Below, piece after piece: positions 1-8,672 of a stretch of DNA of 64,000 nucleotides. Origin of the DNA: Rhodocyclales bacterium (GTDB lineage Bacteria > Pseudomonadota > Gammaproteobacteria > Burkholderiales > Rhodocyclaceae); assembly GCA_016214145.1 (NCBI GenBank), contig JACRPA010000002.1, positions 124,001-188,000 of the forward strand. The letters run 5' to 3'. The number at the start of each line of letters is the position of its first letter. The stretch's first letter is position 1. The notes beneath the pieces were generated by a model. The model worked only from the letters and a program-made list of their open reading frames with translations, had not been told where the DNA came from and made no database searches. Both the position numbers and the translations under genes were made by a program.

Positions 1-1
1 C

Positions 2-1261
2 GCCGCCATCGTCGCGCTGTGTGCGGAAGATCGCATCCCGATGGTGCCGCAGGGCGGCAACACCGGCCTCGTCGGCGGCGCCACGCCGCAGCACGACGGC
101 CACGAGGTGGTGATCAACCTCTCGCGCCTGCGCCGCATCCGCGAGATCGATGCCGCCAACAACACGCTCACCGCCGAGGCCGGCTGCCTGCTGGCCGAGG
201 TGCAGGCGGCGGCCGAGGGCGCCGACCGCCTCTTTCCGCTCTCCCTGGCGGCCGAAGGCAGTTGCGAGATCGGCGGCAACCTCTCCACCAACGCCGGCGG
301 CACAGCTGTTCTGCGCTACGGCAACATGCGCGAGCTGACGCTCGGCATCGAGGCGGTGCTGCCCGACGGGCGCATCTGGCACGGCCTGCGCGGCCTGCGC
401 AAGGACAACACCGGCTACGACCTCAAGCATCTCTTCATCGGCGCCGAGGGCACGCTCGGCATCGTCACCGCCGCGGTGCTGAAGCTCTATCCCCGCCCGC
501 GCCAGGCGGCCACGGCCTGGCTGGCGCTGCGCGATCCCGCCGCCGCCGTGGCGCTTCTGTCGCGCCTGCGCGGCGCCTGCGGCGAGCGCGTCACCGGCTT
601 CGAGATCGTCGCGCGGCCGGCGCTGGAACTGGTGCTGAAGCACATCCCCGATACGCGGGATCCGCTGGCAAACGCCTCGCCCTGGTACGTGCTGACCGAA
701 CTCACCGACACCCTGGCGGATTTTGATCTGGCCGGCACCCTTGAGGCGATCCTTGGCGCGGAGATCGGAGCGGGGCGGGTAGCGGATGCCGCCGTGGCGC
801 AGGACCTCGCCCAGCAAAAGGCTTTCTGGCACCTGCGCGAGAACATCTCGGAAGCGCAGCGCATCGAGGGCATCAGCATCAAGCACGACATCGCCGTGCC
901 GGTGTCGCGCATCGCCGAATTCATCGCGCACGCCGACGCCGAACTGCGGCGCGCCTTTCCCGACGTGCGCATCGTCGCCTTCGGCCACATCGGCGACGGC
1001 AACCTGCACTACAACCTGTCGCGGCCGGAGGCGGCGGAGAACGCCGGGTTCATCGCCCAGACGCCGCAGGCCAACCGCATCGTGCACGACATCGTCGCCG
1101 CACTGGGCGGCTCGATCTCGGCCGAGCACGGCCTGGGGCAGCTCAAGCGGACGGAAATCCTGCGCTACAAGAGTGCCGTCGAAATGGACCTGATGCGCGC
1201 CGTCAAGCGGGCCCTCGACCCGCACGGATTGATGAATCCGGGCAAGGTGCTTGCTGATTAG
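2..1261 (+). CDS. FAD-linked oxidase / 2-hydroxyacid dehydrogenase, 5' truncated by window
   Basis: The reading frame is open from the window edge, so the true start lies upstream and about 419 codons are visible. The N-terminal part carries the PCMH-type FAD-binding signature (MVPQGGNTGLVGGATP and GNLSTNAGGTAVLRYGN). The C-terminal half has the FAD-oxidase C domain, with FGHIGDGNLHYNLSRPE and the closing SAEHGLGQLKR...DPHGLMNPGKVL typical of the GlcD / D-lactate / D-2-hydroxyglutarate dehydrogenase family. Such enzymes oxidise a 2-hydroxyacid and pass electrons to a quinone or electron-transfer flavoprotein. The exact substrate cannot be read from the sequence. An inverted repeat and the tRNA pair follow. 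Confidence 0.88.
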   Translation, partial: AAIVALCAEDRIPMVPQGGNTGLVGGATPQHDGHEVVINLSRLRRIREIDAANNTLTAEAGCLLAEVQAAAEGADRLFPLSLAAEGSCEIGGNLSTNAGGTAVLRYGNMRELTLGIEAVLPDGRIWHGLRGLRKDNTGYDLKHLFIGAEGTLGIVTAAVLKLYPRPRQAATAWLALRDPAAAVALLSRLRGACGERVTGFEIVARPALELVLKHIPDTRDPLANASPWYVLTELTDTLADFDLAGTLEAILGAEIGAGRVADAAVAQDLAQQKAFWHLRENISEAQRIEGISIKHDIAVPVSRIAEFIAHADAELRRAFPDVRIVAFGHIGDGNLHYNLSRPEAAENAGFIAQTPQANRIVHDIVAALGGSISAEHGLGQLKRTEILRYKSAVEMDLMRAVKRALDPHGLMNPGKVLAD

Positions 1262-1281
1262 CGACTATCTTCAGCAGACAT

Positions 1282-1343
1282 TGTGGGAGCGGCCTACCGG
1301 CCGCGATATTCGCCGTAATCGCGGCCGGTAGGCCGCTCCCACA
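1282..1343. repeat. Intergenic inverted repeat, family A
   Basis: Two near-perfect arms of about 23 bases (TGTGGGAGCGGCCTACCGGC and its complement) flank a short loop ending in GTAATC. It lies just past the stop of the oxidase, so it could act as a transcription terminator, but there is no T-tract. Related copies with a different inner arm lie at 11075-11139 and 13628-13717. Confidence 0.85.
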
Positions 1344-1416
1344 TCAGGAATAAGCTCTTCCGTGCGTAGCTGAGATTCATCGCAAATCAGGAGGTTCTTT
1401 GATGCGTTCCGGAGGG

Positions 1417-1445
1417 TTTACAAGGGCGGGGACGCTACGTATAAT
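1417..1445 (+). promoter_or_regulatory. Sigma-70 promoter of the tRNA pair
   Basis: TTTACA (1417-1422) and TATAAT (1440-1445) are separated by exactly 17 bases and lie 15 bases before the first tRNA base. The -10 is perfect and the -35 has two mismatches, as expected for a strong stable-RNA promoter. Confidence 0.85.
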
Positions 1446-1459
1446 GCGCGCTCCTCTGT

Positions 1460-1535
<76 letters not shown>

Positions 1536-1567
1536 AAAGACACATCAGACTTCGAGCAGCACCTCGG

Positions 1568-1643
1568 GTCCCCATCGTCTAGAGGCCTAGGACATCGCCC
1601 TTTCACGGCGGTAACCGGGGTTCGAATCCCCGTGGGGACGCCA
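1568..1643 (+). tRNA. tRNA-Glu (anticodon TTC)
   Basis: A 76-base cloverleaf with acceptor stem GTCCCCA/TGGGGAC, anticodon loop CTTTCAC (anticodon TTC), GGTTCGAATCC T-arm and encoded CCA. It follows tRNA-Ala by 32 bases and is probably cotranscribed with it. Confidence 0.96.
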
Positions 1644-1654
1644 TAAAGAAAGAC

Positions 1655-1685
1655 AAAGCCACCCGAGCGGTGGCTTTGTTGCTTT
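1655..1685 (+). terminator. Rho-independent terminator of the tRNA operon
   Basis: Perfect 9-bp stem AAAGCCACC/GGTGGCTTT with a five-base loop, followed by a T-rich run (GTTGCTTTTT), 12 bases after tRNA-Glu. Confidence 0.85.
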
Positions 1686-1799
1686 TTGGCATCATATCGG
1701 TACTCATGACCCGTACTTATTGCATCTTTCTCTTGCATCAAACCCCGCGTAGCTTATGCTTAGCAAGCTAGGTTGTCCCTAATAAAGAAGGTGGCATCT

Positions 1800-2744
1800 A
1801 TGAAAGCTCATCTGTGTGCCGGCGCTTCGATTTTTGCGCTGCTGTCTTTTCCAAGCCTTGCAGCGGATCCCTTGAGCGCGGGGGGGGGATATCCGATGTT
1901 CCAGCCTTCGATCAGCGTCGGGTACATCTACGACGGCCATACGGACGTGACGTTCAAGAACGCAACTCCCTCGGCCTTGGGCGTAACCAGAATCGAAAAG
2001 ACGATTCAAAACGACCCGGGCTGGTATGTCGGCGTCGATGTGCCGGTCAAAATCAACGACCGCTTCGAACTTGCCGTAGGCGGTCGCTGGGATGCGTCCA
2101 CCTCGGACAAGAGTTCGCTCGAGGTCTATAACAATGGTGTGGCGCGCAGGGAGTGGGAAGTAGACAGCCGCAAGTGGGATAACGCCTACGTTTCCTTGTC
2201 CTATGCCTTCTACCGCAACCCCTCAGTCAGCCTGTCCGCCATGGCGGGCCTGCGCTGGGACCGCCACAGCGTGAATTTCAGGAAACCGGTGAATCCGTTT
2301 AGCATATTAAGCAACATTGCGGACACTGCCGATTTCAGCATGAAGAATTTCTCGCCCGTGATCGGCATCGATGCGGTGTTTGCCGGCCCCCGCTCAGGGA
2401 TGTGGGGAGGCCCTATCAAGCTGAGCCTGTCCGGCAGCCCTTTCGTCAAGACCAATGTGAAGCATGATGAAAATTTTGGGGTCATTGCCTTCGTTAATCT
2501 CGATGCGGATTCCAAAAACGACAAGTACATCAGGTTCGCAGCTGAGGCGACCCTGCTGAACTTCAAGGCCGGCACGACCGCCAACGGCGCCTTGTCGATC
2601 AATGCGGACTACACCCGATTCGAGACGAACGGCTCGGCAAAAAGCAGACAAAGCTTGGGCGGTCCTGTTACCGTAAGCAGGTGGGATTACTCGACGCGCG
2701 CCAGCGAAGCCACCATAGGCCTGAAGGTGGCGCTGTCCTTTTAA
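1800..2744 (+). CDS. Outer-membrane beta-barrel protein, function unknown
   Basis: The start at 1800 is chosen over an in-frame codon 27 bases upstream because AAGAAGGTGG sits at the right distance. The protein has 314 residues. It begins with a signal peptide (MKAHLCAGASIFALLSFPSLA, cleavage before ADP). The mature part has alternating amphipathic strands (SISVGYIYDG, YVSLSYAFYR, SLSAMAGLRWD, AEATLLNF) and ends in ATIGLKVALSF, the terminal Phe after alternating hydrophobics that BAM recognises. It probably forms a barrel of about 12-14 strands. No specific porin family was recognised. It stands alone, with a terminator downstream at 2850. Confidence 0.75.
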   Translation: MKAHLCAGASIFALLSFPSLAADPLSAGGGYPMFQPSISVGYIYDGHTDVTFKNATPSALGVTRIEKTIQNDPGWYVGVDVPVKINDRFELAVGGRWDASTSDKSSLEVYNNGVARREWEVDSRKWDNAYVSLSYAFYRNPSVSLSAMAGLRWDRHSVNFRKPVNPFSILSNIADTADFSMKNFSPVIGIDAVFAGPRSGMWGGPIKLSLSGSPFVKTNVKHDENFGVIAFVNLDADSKNDKYIRFAAEATLLNFKAGTTANGALSINADYTRFETNGSAKSRQSLGGPVTVSRWDYSTRASEATIGLKVALSF

Positions 2745-2849
2745 GAAGACCTTCCAGAATTTGATTAAGCTCGGAAGTTGGCCAAGGCAACACCTGGCTA
2801 CCTTCCAGTAATCTGATCAATCCGCTTGGGCACGCCCTATCTGCCAAGC

Positions 2850-2882
2850 AACGAAGCCACCCCCGGGTGGCTTCGTTTTTTT
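2850..2882 (+). terminator. Rho-independent terminator
   Basis: The stem ACGAAGCCACC/GGTGGCTTCGT around CCCG is followed by a run of T residues. It lies about 105 bases past the outer-membrane gene. Nothing coding is seen between 2745 and 2850. Confidence 0.85.
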
Positions 2883-2928
2883 GGCTTTCCTGCGGGTGCA
2901 GCAGAACCCCTCGGTTCGACCAGCACTC

Positions 2929-3276
2929 CTAGGCGGCGAGGGGCGTGACCTCCTGCTCGATGCGCTTGCGCATCTCCTTTTCCGTCGTCTCCAGGTCGTA
3001 CTGCGCCTGCAGGTTCACCCAGAATTGCGCGTCGGTGCCGAACAGCCGGGCAAGGCGCAACGCCGTATCGGCCGTGATGCCGCGCTGCCCGTTGCAGATT
3101 TCGTCGATGCGACGCTGCTGCACGCCGGCAAGCTTGGCAACCTTGTAGCGGGTGAGCGCCATCGGTTCGATGAAGTCCTTCATCAGCACTTCGCCGGGAT
3201 GCACCGGCGCCAGGCGGCGTCCGCTGGCAACATCCCGGAAGCTCATTCCCTTCAAGTCTTCGCGCCTGATAGCCAT
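2929..3276 (-). CDS. higA: HigA-type antitoxin (XRE helix-turn-helix)
   Basis: 115 residues, starting at the ATG at 3276. The segment HPGEVLMKDFIEPMALTRYK and the following GVQQRRIDEICNGQRGITAD form the HigA/VapI-type helix-turn-helix, and LARLFGTDAQFWVNLQAQYD is the conserved downstream helix. The partner toxin ends 9 bases upstream, giving the toxin-first order usual for higBA. The antitoxin would neutralise the toxin and repress the operon through the palindrome at 3573-3599. Family recognition is strong; activity is inferred. Confidence 0.9.
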   Translation of the reverse strand: MAIRREDLKGMSFRDVASGRRLAPVHPGEVLMKDFIEPMALTRYKVAKLAGVQQRRIDEICNGQRGITADTALRLARLFGTDAQFWVNLQAQYDLETTEKEMRKRIEQEVTPLAA

Positions 3277-3284
3277 GGTGTCTC

Positions 3285-3566
3285 CTAGTGATAATCCGCG
3301 ACCTCGACGTTGAAGGCATCGCCGCCAACCCACTCGAAGCAGATGCGCCACTGGTCGTTGATGCGGATGCTCCACTGCCCGGCCCGATCGCCTTTCAACT
3401 GCTCCAGACGGTTCCCCGGCGGTATCCGCAGGCTGTCAAGTGTTGCCGCCGAGTCGATCTGCTTCAACTTCCGCCGGGCGGTCCCCTGGATCTCGTTCGG
3501 CAGCCTTTTGACCTGAAAGCCCTCGAAGATCGCAGCCGTCCGCTTGTCGGCGAATGTCTTGATCAT
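3285..3566 (-). CDS. higB: HigB/RelE-family toxin
   Basis: 93 residues from the ATG at 3566; a TTG three codons upstream is possible. The sequence IKTFADKRTAAIFEGF, then RKLKQIDSA, then LRIPPGNRLEQLKGDR...WSIRINDQWRICFEW, matches the HigB/Kid-like RelE fold of ribosome-dependent mRNA endonucleases, and the length is typical. The basic and aromatic residues of the last strands (R..W.I.F.W) are those expected for the active face. It is the first gene of the pair with higA. Confidence 0.9.
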   Translation of the reverse strand: MIKTFADKRTAAIFEGFQVKRLPNEIQGTARRKLKQIDSAATLDSLRIPPGNRLEQLKGDRAGQWSIRINDQWRICFEWVGGDAFNVEVADYH

Positions 3567-3572
3567 GAGGAA

Positions 3573-3599
3573 CAATACTATTGGTACCGGATAGTATTG
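3573..3599. promoter_or_regulatory. Autoregulatory operator of higBA
   Basis: A perfect inverted repeat CAATACTAT-N9-ATAGTATTG immediately upstream of the toxin start. A further half-site (ACTATTG) follows at about 3610. The position fits binding by the antitoxin or by the toxin-antitoxin complex. Binding is inferred. Confidence 0.75.
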
Positions 3600-3671
3600 T
3601 CAATCGTTACTATTGGAAAGGAGGAGACGGTTACCACAGTGAAAGGGCGGTAACTGGGTTTCGATGTTCTT

Positions 3672-4376
3672 TCATTCCACCGTCAGCGGCTTGCCGTTGT
3701 GGCGCGGGCCGAGCGAGAGCAGGAAGGGCACGGCCTGCCGCGCCCATTCCTCCGGCCCCGGATAGCCGGCGGCGCCGTCGCCGAAACATCTGCGCAGCAT
3801 GGCGGTGTCGATGATGCCGGGGTTGAGCGGCACTGCGGCGAGGTCCGCCGGCAGTTCCTGCGCCAGCGCCCGCGTCAGGCCCTCGATGGCCCACTTGCTG
3901 GCGCAGTAGGGGGCCACCTCGGCGTCGGTGGCGCGGCCCCAGCCGGAGCTGAAATTCACGATGACGCCGCAGCCGGCCTTGATCATGGCCGGGACGAAAT
4001 GGCGGAGGACGTTGGCGACGCCCTTGATGTTGACGTCGATGACCGTGTCGAATTCCTGCGCTGGCACTTTCCACAGCGGGGCGTTGCGGTTGATGAGGGC
4101 GGCGTTGTTGATGAGCAGGTCGGGCGCGCCGTGGGATGCCAGCACCCCGGCAGCCCAGGCCTTCACCGCCGCGTCGTTGGCGACGTCCACGCAGTCGAAG
4201 CGGTGCGGCGCGCCGAGGTGCGAATTCAACTCCGTGATGGGCTTGCGGCTGCGGCCGCAGCCGATCACGACATGGCCGAGTCGGGCGAATCCCTCAGCCA
4301 TGGCGCGGCCCAACCCGTGGCTGACGCCGGTGATCAGCACCCGGCGTGGCGCGGCGGAGGGCTTGCGGGCAGTCAA
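3672..4376 (-). CDS. Short-chain dehydrogenase/reductase
   Basis: 234 residues with the classical SDR features: the nucleotide-binding glycine motif TGVSHGLGRAMA near residue 16, NNAALIN (the NNAG equivalent) and the catalytic YCASKWA, with a Ser about 13 residues before the Tyr. The final part is short but complete. The start overlaps the stop of the upstream small membrane gene by four bases (ATGA), so the two are translationally coupled. Substrate unknown; the catabolic surroundings do not settle it. Confidence 0.85.
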   Translation of the reverse strand: MTARKPSAAPRRVLITGVSHGLGRAMAEGFARLGHVVIGCGRSRKPITELNSHLGAPHRFDCVDVANDAAVKAWAAGVLASHGAPDLLINNAALINRNAPLWKVPAQEFDTVIDVNIKGVANVLRHFVPAMIKAGCGVIVNFSSGWGRATDAEVAPYCASKWAIEGLTRALAQELPADLAAVPLNPGIIDTAMLRRCFGDGAAGYPGPEEWARQAVPFLLSLGPRHNGKPLTVE

Positions 4377-4624
4377 GGTGCTGGCCTGTCCCGGTCGGAC
4401 AGATTGCGGGCCTCACGCTCGACTTCGGTATATTCGCCTTCGAGGATGACGGCGTCGCCGGGCGCGCGCTTGGCCGGCTTGCCGCCGAACAGGCGGCGCA
4501 GCGCGGCGAGGGCCAGCGCGACGAGCGCGATCAGCAGGGCGAGCCACCAGGCAACGAAGACGGCGACCAGCACGGCGGCAATGAGGGCGGTGAAGATCAG
4601 CCAGCGGAAGACTTGTCCAATCAT
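4373..4624 (-). CDS. Small membrane protein, unrecognised
   Basis: 83 residues. Residues 8-42 are almost entirely hydrophobic (two closely spaced transmembrane helices with WW in the middle), followed by a basic RRLFGGKPAKR stretch and an acidic cytoplasmic tail with EGEYTEVERE. The tail resembles small envelope proteins with EGEYxxV motifs found in Betaproteobacteria, but no function is known to me. It overlaps the SDR start by four bases. Confidence 0.7.
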   Translation of the reverse strand: MIGQVFRWLIFTALIAAVLVAVFVAWWLALLIALVALALAALRRLFGGKPAKRAPGDAVILEGEYTEVEREARNLSDRDRPAP

Positions 4625-4702
4625 GGGAGGTTCGTGTTTCGATCCGGAACGGAAGAATAGCGCGGCTGCCGCGCCGTGTCGCGGGGACTGACTTTCCCAT
4701 GA

Positions 4703-4733
4703 AAAGAAAAAAGCCGGCTGGCGCCGGCTTTTC
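4703..4733 (-). terminator. Rho-independent terminator
   Basis: The stem AAAAGCCGGC/GCCGGCTTTT is followed, on the minus strand, by TTTTCTTTTC. It ends the minus-strand run that includes the binding-protein gene at 4843-5982 and the relic at 4752. The stem is symmetric, but the T-tract favours minus-strand use. Confidence 0.8.
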
Positions 4734-4751
4734 TGGCTTTCCGCTGTTGGC

Positions 4752-4835
4752 TCAGCCGCCGAAGGCCTGGACGCCCGTATGCGCGCGGCCGAGGATGAGG
4801 GCGTGGATGTCGAGGTTGCCCAAGTAGGTGTTCGC
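4752..4835 (-). pseudogene. Relic: 3' end of a glutaryl-CoA dehydrogenase paralogue
   Basis: The minus strand reads [20 protein letters not shown] then VQAFGG and a stop. It matches the last 27 codons of the intact glutaryl-CoA dehydrogenase at 6106-7305 ([26 protein letters not shown], stop), with the catalytic Glu of the YEGT motif changed to Leu. The similarity stops abruptly at about 4836, next to the end of the substrate-binding gene. The rest of this acyl-CoA dehydrogenase copy is missing. The fragment is non-functional and records a deletion or recombination event. Confidence 0.85.
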
Positions 4836-4842
4836 CGTCAGT

Positions 4843-5982
4843 TCAAAATATCAGCTGACAACTCTTCGAGATGATGCCGATTTCCGAGAAGCCCGAGGCG
4901 ACATGATTGGTCGGCGAGTAGTTCACGCGGAAACCGCCCAGATCGACGTCACTCATTCCTTCCAGCGCTTTCAGGACAGATTCGCGAGTGGGCGTGGCGC
5001 CGGCCCGGCGTATCCCCTCGACCAGCACTCGCGCCGTTACATAGCCTTCGAGGTTGGTGTAATTCGGCTCGGTATTGGCGGGGCCATGGCGCTTGAAGTG
5101 CTCATTGAAGTCGCGAACGATCGGAATGGTCTTGTTGCGGACGTTGGGGAAGACCTGCACCATTGACACGCCTTTCGCGTTCGCTTCGCCGGCAATCTTG
5201 CAGACGGAATCGGTGTCCACGTAATTCAACGTCGTTATCGGCACGGTCAGGCCGGCGGTGCGCAGGTTTTTGATCGCCTGGGCACCCTGGCTCGGCGGGG
5301 TGATCAGCACCACCATGTCCGGCTGGGCCTTGCGGACAATCTCAACGTAGCGCACGTCTGCCGCATCGGCGCCGCCCATCGGTACCGTTGCGCGCGCCAC
5401 CGGCTCCAGTCCGGCCTGCTTCAGACCTTGTTCAACCAGAGCCAGACCGGCCTTGCCGAACGGAATCTCGACATGCAGTACCGCCAGGCGTTTCTGGCCT
5501 ACGGTCAAGGCCTGCTCGACGACGCGATCGATCTGCGCCTTGTCGCCGGCGCGAACATGAAACAGATAGCGGCTGCCGGGATTGCGCAGGGTTTCCGCTC
5601 CGGGGATCACGCCAACCACCGGAATCTTGACCTCCTCCAGGATTTGCTCCTTGAGCACCTTCGTCATCGAAGGCGATCCGATGGGGAGGATGAAAGCCAG
5701 CGTCGCGTCTCCGGCGGCCTTGCGCATCAGACGGATGGTTTCGTCCGGTTTGTACTGATCGTCAATAATGACATGCCGCACCTTCTGCTTCGCCACGCCT
5801 CCGGCGGCATTCAAGGCATCGAAGTAAACCTTTGCCCCGATGCTCGCTTCCTTGCCGTCGCGTGCGACAGGACCGGTCATCGGGATAACCTGCGTTATCA
5901 GGATTTCGGCATTTGCAATCCCACTCAACGCCAACAAAGCAGCTGCCAGAACCCGGTGCCCCTTTTTCATTTCCCAAGCCAT
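4843..5982 (-). CDS. ABC transporter substrate-binding protein (branched-chain amino acid/aromatic type)
   Basis: 379 residues with GGGAGAG as ribosome-binding site before the ATG at 5982. A signal peptide (MKKGHRVLAAALLALSGIANA) is followed by EILITQVIPMTGPVARDGKEA and DDQYKPDETIRLMRKA, the two-lobed periplasmic-binding fold of the Leu/Ile/Val-binding (Peripla_BP_6) family. In aromatic degraders such proteins often bind aromatic acids. No permease or ATPase gene is nearby. The C-terminus (IGIISKSCQLIF) is slightly unusual and abuts a degraded acyl-CoA dehydrogenase relic, so the last residues may be recombinant. Confidence 0.88.
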   Translation of the reverse strand: MAWEMKKGHRVLAAALLALSGIANAEILITQVIPMTGPVARDGKEASIGAKVYFDALNAAGGVAKQKVRHVIIDDQYKPDETIRLMRKAAGDATLAFILPIGSPSMTKVLKEQILEEVKIPVVGVIPGAETLRNPGSRYLFHVRAGDKAQIDRVVEQALTVGQKRLAVLHVEIPFGKAGLALVEQGLKQAGLEPVARATVPMGGADAADVRYVEIVRKAQPDMVVLITPPSQGAQAIKNLRTAGLTVPITTLNYVDTDSVCKIAGEANAKGVSMVQVFPNVRNKTIPIVRDFNEHFKRHGPANTEPNYTNLEGYVTARVLVEGIRRAGATPTRESVLKALEGMSDVDLGGFRVNYSPTNHVASGFSEIGIISKSCQLIF

Positions 5983-6105
5983 CGTTCTCTCCCTCGTCGA
6001 AAATGACTACCCAAAAAGGTGGTTTGTGACGGTCCTTGCGGGCCATGATGCAGTCAGTCGTTCCTCCAGATCATTTCATAGCGAAAGATACAGCGGCCCC
6101 TCGGG

Positions 6106-7305
6106 TCAGGCTGAAAACGCCTGGATGCCCGTCTGCGCGCGGCCGAGGATGAGGGCGTGGATGTCGTGGGTGCCCTCGTAGGTGTTGACCACCTCCAGGT
6201 TCACCATGTGGCGGATGACGCCGAACTCGTCGGAGATGCCGTTGCCGCCGAGCATGTCGCGCGCCATGCGCGCCACGTCGAGGGCCTTGCCGCAGGAGTT
6301 GCGCTTCATGATCGAGGTGATCTCGACGGAGGCGGTGCCATCGTCCTTCATGCGGCCGAGGCGCAGGCAGCCCTGCAGGCCGAGGGTGATCTCGGTCTGC
6401 ATGTCGGCGAGCTTCTTCTGGATGAGCTGGTTGGCGGCGAGCGGACGGCCGAACTGCTTGCGGTCGAGCACGTACTGGCGGGCGCGGAACCAGCAGTCCT
6501 CGGCGGCGCCGAGCGCGCCCCAGGCAATGCCGTAGCGGGCCGAGTTGAGGCAGGTGAACGGGCCCTTGAGCCCCGTCACGCCGGGCATCAGGTTCTCCTC
6601 CGGCACGAACACCTCGTCCATGACGATCTCGCCGGTGATCGAGGCGCGCAGGCCGACCTTGCCGTGGATGGCGGGGGCGGAGAGGCCCTTCCAGCCCTTC
6701 TCCAGGATGAAGCCGCGGATCACGTTGTCTTCCGTCTTCGCCCAGACGACGAAGACGTCGGCGATGGGCGAGTTGGATATCCACATCTTGGTGCCGGATA
6801 CCGAATAGCCGCCGTCGACTTTCTTCGCTCGGGTGACCATGCTGCCGGGGTCGGAGCCGTGGTTGGGCTCGGTCAGGCCGAAGCAGCCGATCCACTCGCC
6901 GGTGGCGAGCTTCGGCAGGTATTTCTGCTTCTGCGCCTCGGTGCCGAATTCGTTGATCGGCACCATCACCAGCGAGGACTGCACGCTCATCATCGAGCGG
7001 TAGCCCGAGTCGACACGCTCGACCTCGCGGGCGATCAGGCCGTAGCAGACGTAGTTGAGGCCGGAGCCGCCGTACTCGGCCGGGATGGTCGGGCCGAGCA
7101 GTCCCAGTTCGCCCATCTCGCGGAAGATCGACGGATCGGTCTTCTCGTGGCGGAAGGCCTCCAGGATGCGCGGCGCCAGCTTGTCCTGGCAGTACTGCTG
7201 GGCGGTGTCGCGCACCATGCGCTCTTCCTCGGAGAGCTGCAGGTCGAGGAGGAGGGGATCGTCCCACTTGAAGGCGGCCTTCTGTTTCTCGTGCGGTTTG
7301 TTCAT
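6106..7305 (-). CDS. gcdH: Glutaryl-CoA dehydrogenase
   Basis: 399 residues, full length for the family. It opens with [20 protein letters not shown] and has [27 protein letters not shown] (FAD/substrate loop), [19 protein letters not shown], and ends with [20 protein letters not shown], where the YEGT Glu is the catalytic base. The enzyme oxidises and decarboxylates glutaryl-CoA to crotonyl-CoA. That is the step joining the 3-hydroxypimelyl-CoA branch of benzoyl-CoA degradation to central metabolism. It lies just downstream of the SDR at 7325 (19 bases), probably one operon with the binding protein that follows. Confidence 0.93.
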   Translation of the reverse strand: MNKPHEKQKAAFKWDDPLLLDLQLSEEERMVRDTAQQYCQDKLAPRILEAFRHEKTDPSIFREMGELGLLGPTIPAEYGGSGLNYVCYGLIAREVERVDSGYRSMMSVQSSLVMVPINEFGTEAQKQKYLPKLATGEWIGCFGLTEPNHGSDPGSMVTRAKKVDGGYSVSGTKMWISNSPIADVFVVWAKTEDNVIRGFILEKGWKGLSAPAIHGKVGLRASITGEIVMDEVFVPEENLMPGVTGLKGPFTCLNSARYGIAWGALGAAEDCWFRARQYVLDRKQFGRPLAANQLIQKKLADMQTEITLGLQGCLRLGRMKDDGTASVEITSIMKRNSCGKALDVARMARDMLGGNGISDEFGVIRHMVNLEVVNTYEGTHDIHALILGRAQTGIQAFSA

Positions 7306-7324
7306 GGTCGTTTCCAGATAAAAA

Positions 7325-8071
7325 TTAATGGATGGTCAGGCCGCCGTCGACGGCGAGGATCTGGCCGGTGATGTAGCTCGCCCAGTCGGAGGCGAGGAAG
7401 ACGAAGGCCGGCGCCACCTCGTTCGGCTCGGCCCAGCGGCCGAGCGGAATGCGTTCGAGGTATTTGTCCTTGAAGCGGTCGTCGGTGCGGATCACTTCGG
7501 TCATCGGCGTCGCCGCGCCGGGGGCGATGGCGTTCACCGTGATGCCGTGGCGGCCCAGCTCCTTCGCCGCCGACTTGGTCATGCCGGCGATGGCGGCCTT
7601 GGCGGCGCTGTAGTTGATCTGGCCGATGGTGCCGAGCAGGCCCGCCGTCGAGGTGACGTTGATGATGCGGCCGGACTTGCGCTCGATCATGCCGTTCACC
7701 ACCGCCTGCAGGCAGTAGAAGCTGCCGTTCATGTGCACGTCGATGACCTGCTGCCACTGCTCCTGAGTCATCTTGTGCAGCATGGCGGTGCGCGTGATAC
7801 CGGCGTTGTTCACCAGGATGTCGATGCGGCCCCATTCGGCCGTGACGCCGGCCGCCATCTTCTCGACCGAGGCGCGCTCGGCGACGTTGCAGGCGAAGCC
7901 CATGGCCTCGCCGCCGGCGAGACGGATATCGGCGGCGACCTCTTCCGCCGCCTGGGCATTCATGTCGACCACCGCGACCTTGGCGCCCTCCTGGGCGTAG
8001 GCCTGCGCGATGGCGGCGCCGATGCCCTGGCCGGCGCCAGTGACGATTGCGATCTTGTCTTTCAGCAGCAT
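7325..8071 (-). CDS. SDR family 3-oxoacyl/3-hydroxyacyl-CoA reductase-like (FabG-like)
   Basis: 248 residues with [20 protein letters not shown] (NAD(P)-binding), [14 protein letters not shown], the catalytic [20 protein letters not shown] and the closing [15 protein letters not shown], all hallmarks of FabG/PhaB-like SDRs. It reduces or oxidises a 3-oxoacyl thioester. Placed directly ahead of gcdH, it could act as a 3-hydroxypimelyl-CoA or 3-hydroxybutyryl-CoA dehydrogenase. That role is inference from position. Confidence 0.88.
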   Translation of the reverse strand: MLLKDKIAIVTGAGQGIGAAIAQAYAQEGAKVAVVDMNAQAAEEVAADIRLAGGEAMGFACNVAERASVEKMAAGVTAEWGRIDILVNNAGITRTAMLHKMTQEQWQQVIDVHMNGSFYCLQAVVNGMIERKSGRIINVTSTAGLLGTIGQINYSAAKAAIAGMTKSAAKELGRHGITVNAIAPGAATPMTEVIRTDDRFKDKYLERIPLGRWAEPNEVAPAFVFLASDWASYITGQILAVDGGLTIH

Positions 8072-8103
8072 TTATGTTTTCTCGTAGTGTGCATTAGGTT
8101 TTC

Positions 8104-8160
8104 GTAGGTCGGGCTTCAGCCCGACTTTGGCCGATATTGTCGGGCTGAAGCCCGACCTAC
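8104..8160. repeat. Intergenic inverted repeat, family C
   Basis: Arms GTAGGTCGGGCTTCAGCCCG/complement, each arm itself a small hairpin, around a TTTGGCCGATATTGT loop. The stop codon of the gene at 8157-8672 falls inside the last arm. Confidence 0.85.
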
Positions 8161-8672
8161 AAGTCGGCGCGCAATGTAAACCGTCGCGTGCACGTGGCGC
8201 CGCCCTGTGGAAGCTGACTTTCCGTGACGACGCGCACCCTCGGCGAGATGGTCTGCGCCGTGACCTGGAACCAGCGGTCGCAGCCCTCGCCGCACTGGTT
8301 CGGCAGGCCGGCCGCGCGGAAGGAATCCAGCCACGGGCAGGCGGTGTGCACCACCAGCACGGCGTCGCCGTCCTTTTCCATGTGCGCCGTCTCGCCCATC
8401 ACATCGCTGGCGCGCTGCATGGTGAAGGCGATCTGTTCGAGGTCCTCCGGCTTGCCGCCGCGCTTGAGGTACATCTTGCCGGTGCCGACGCCGACGTTCT
8501 CCCAGAAGGCGAGTTCCATTTCCTTCGCCGCCGCTTCGCCCTGGCTGTCCTTCACCGATTTCCGCCAGGCGTGGAAGAAGTCGTGGGTGATGCGGATCAT
8601 CGACTGCCAGTCTCGCTCCTTGCGCGCCAGCGCCTTCTCCAGGTCGGCGCCGCTTTTCTCCGTCGTGCTCAT
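8157..8672 (-). CDS. L-2-amino-thiazoline-4-carboxylic acid hydrolase-like protein
   Basis: 171 residues from the ATG at 8672, which overlaps the stop of the upstream zinc-ribbon gene (ATGA). The middle (AFTMQRASDVMGETAHMEKD) and the Cys-rich end (HTACPWLDSF, NQCGEGCDRWF) resemble the ATC-hydrolase-like family, whose conserved CPW/CPF and C-x3-C residues are visible. The real role in these clusters is unknown. The stop codon and the last residues lie in an inserted inverted repeat, so the C-terminus may be altered. It is the last gene of a four-gene operon starting at 9810. Confidence 0.55.
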   Translation of the reverse strand: MSTTEKSGADLEKALARKERDWQSMIRITHDFFHAWRKSVKDSQGEAAAKEMELAFWENVGVGTGKMYLKRGGKPEDLEQIAFTMQRASDVMGETAHMEKDGDAVLVVHTACPWLDSFRAAGLPNQCGEGCDRWFQVTAQTISPRVRVVTESQLPQGGATCTRRFTLRADL

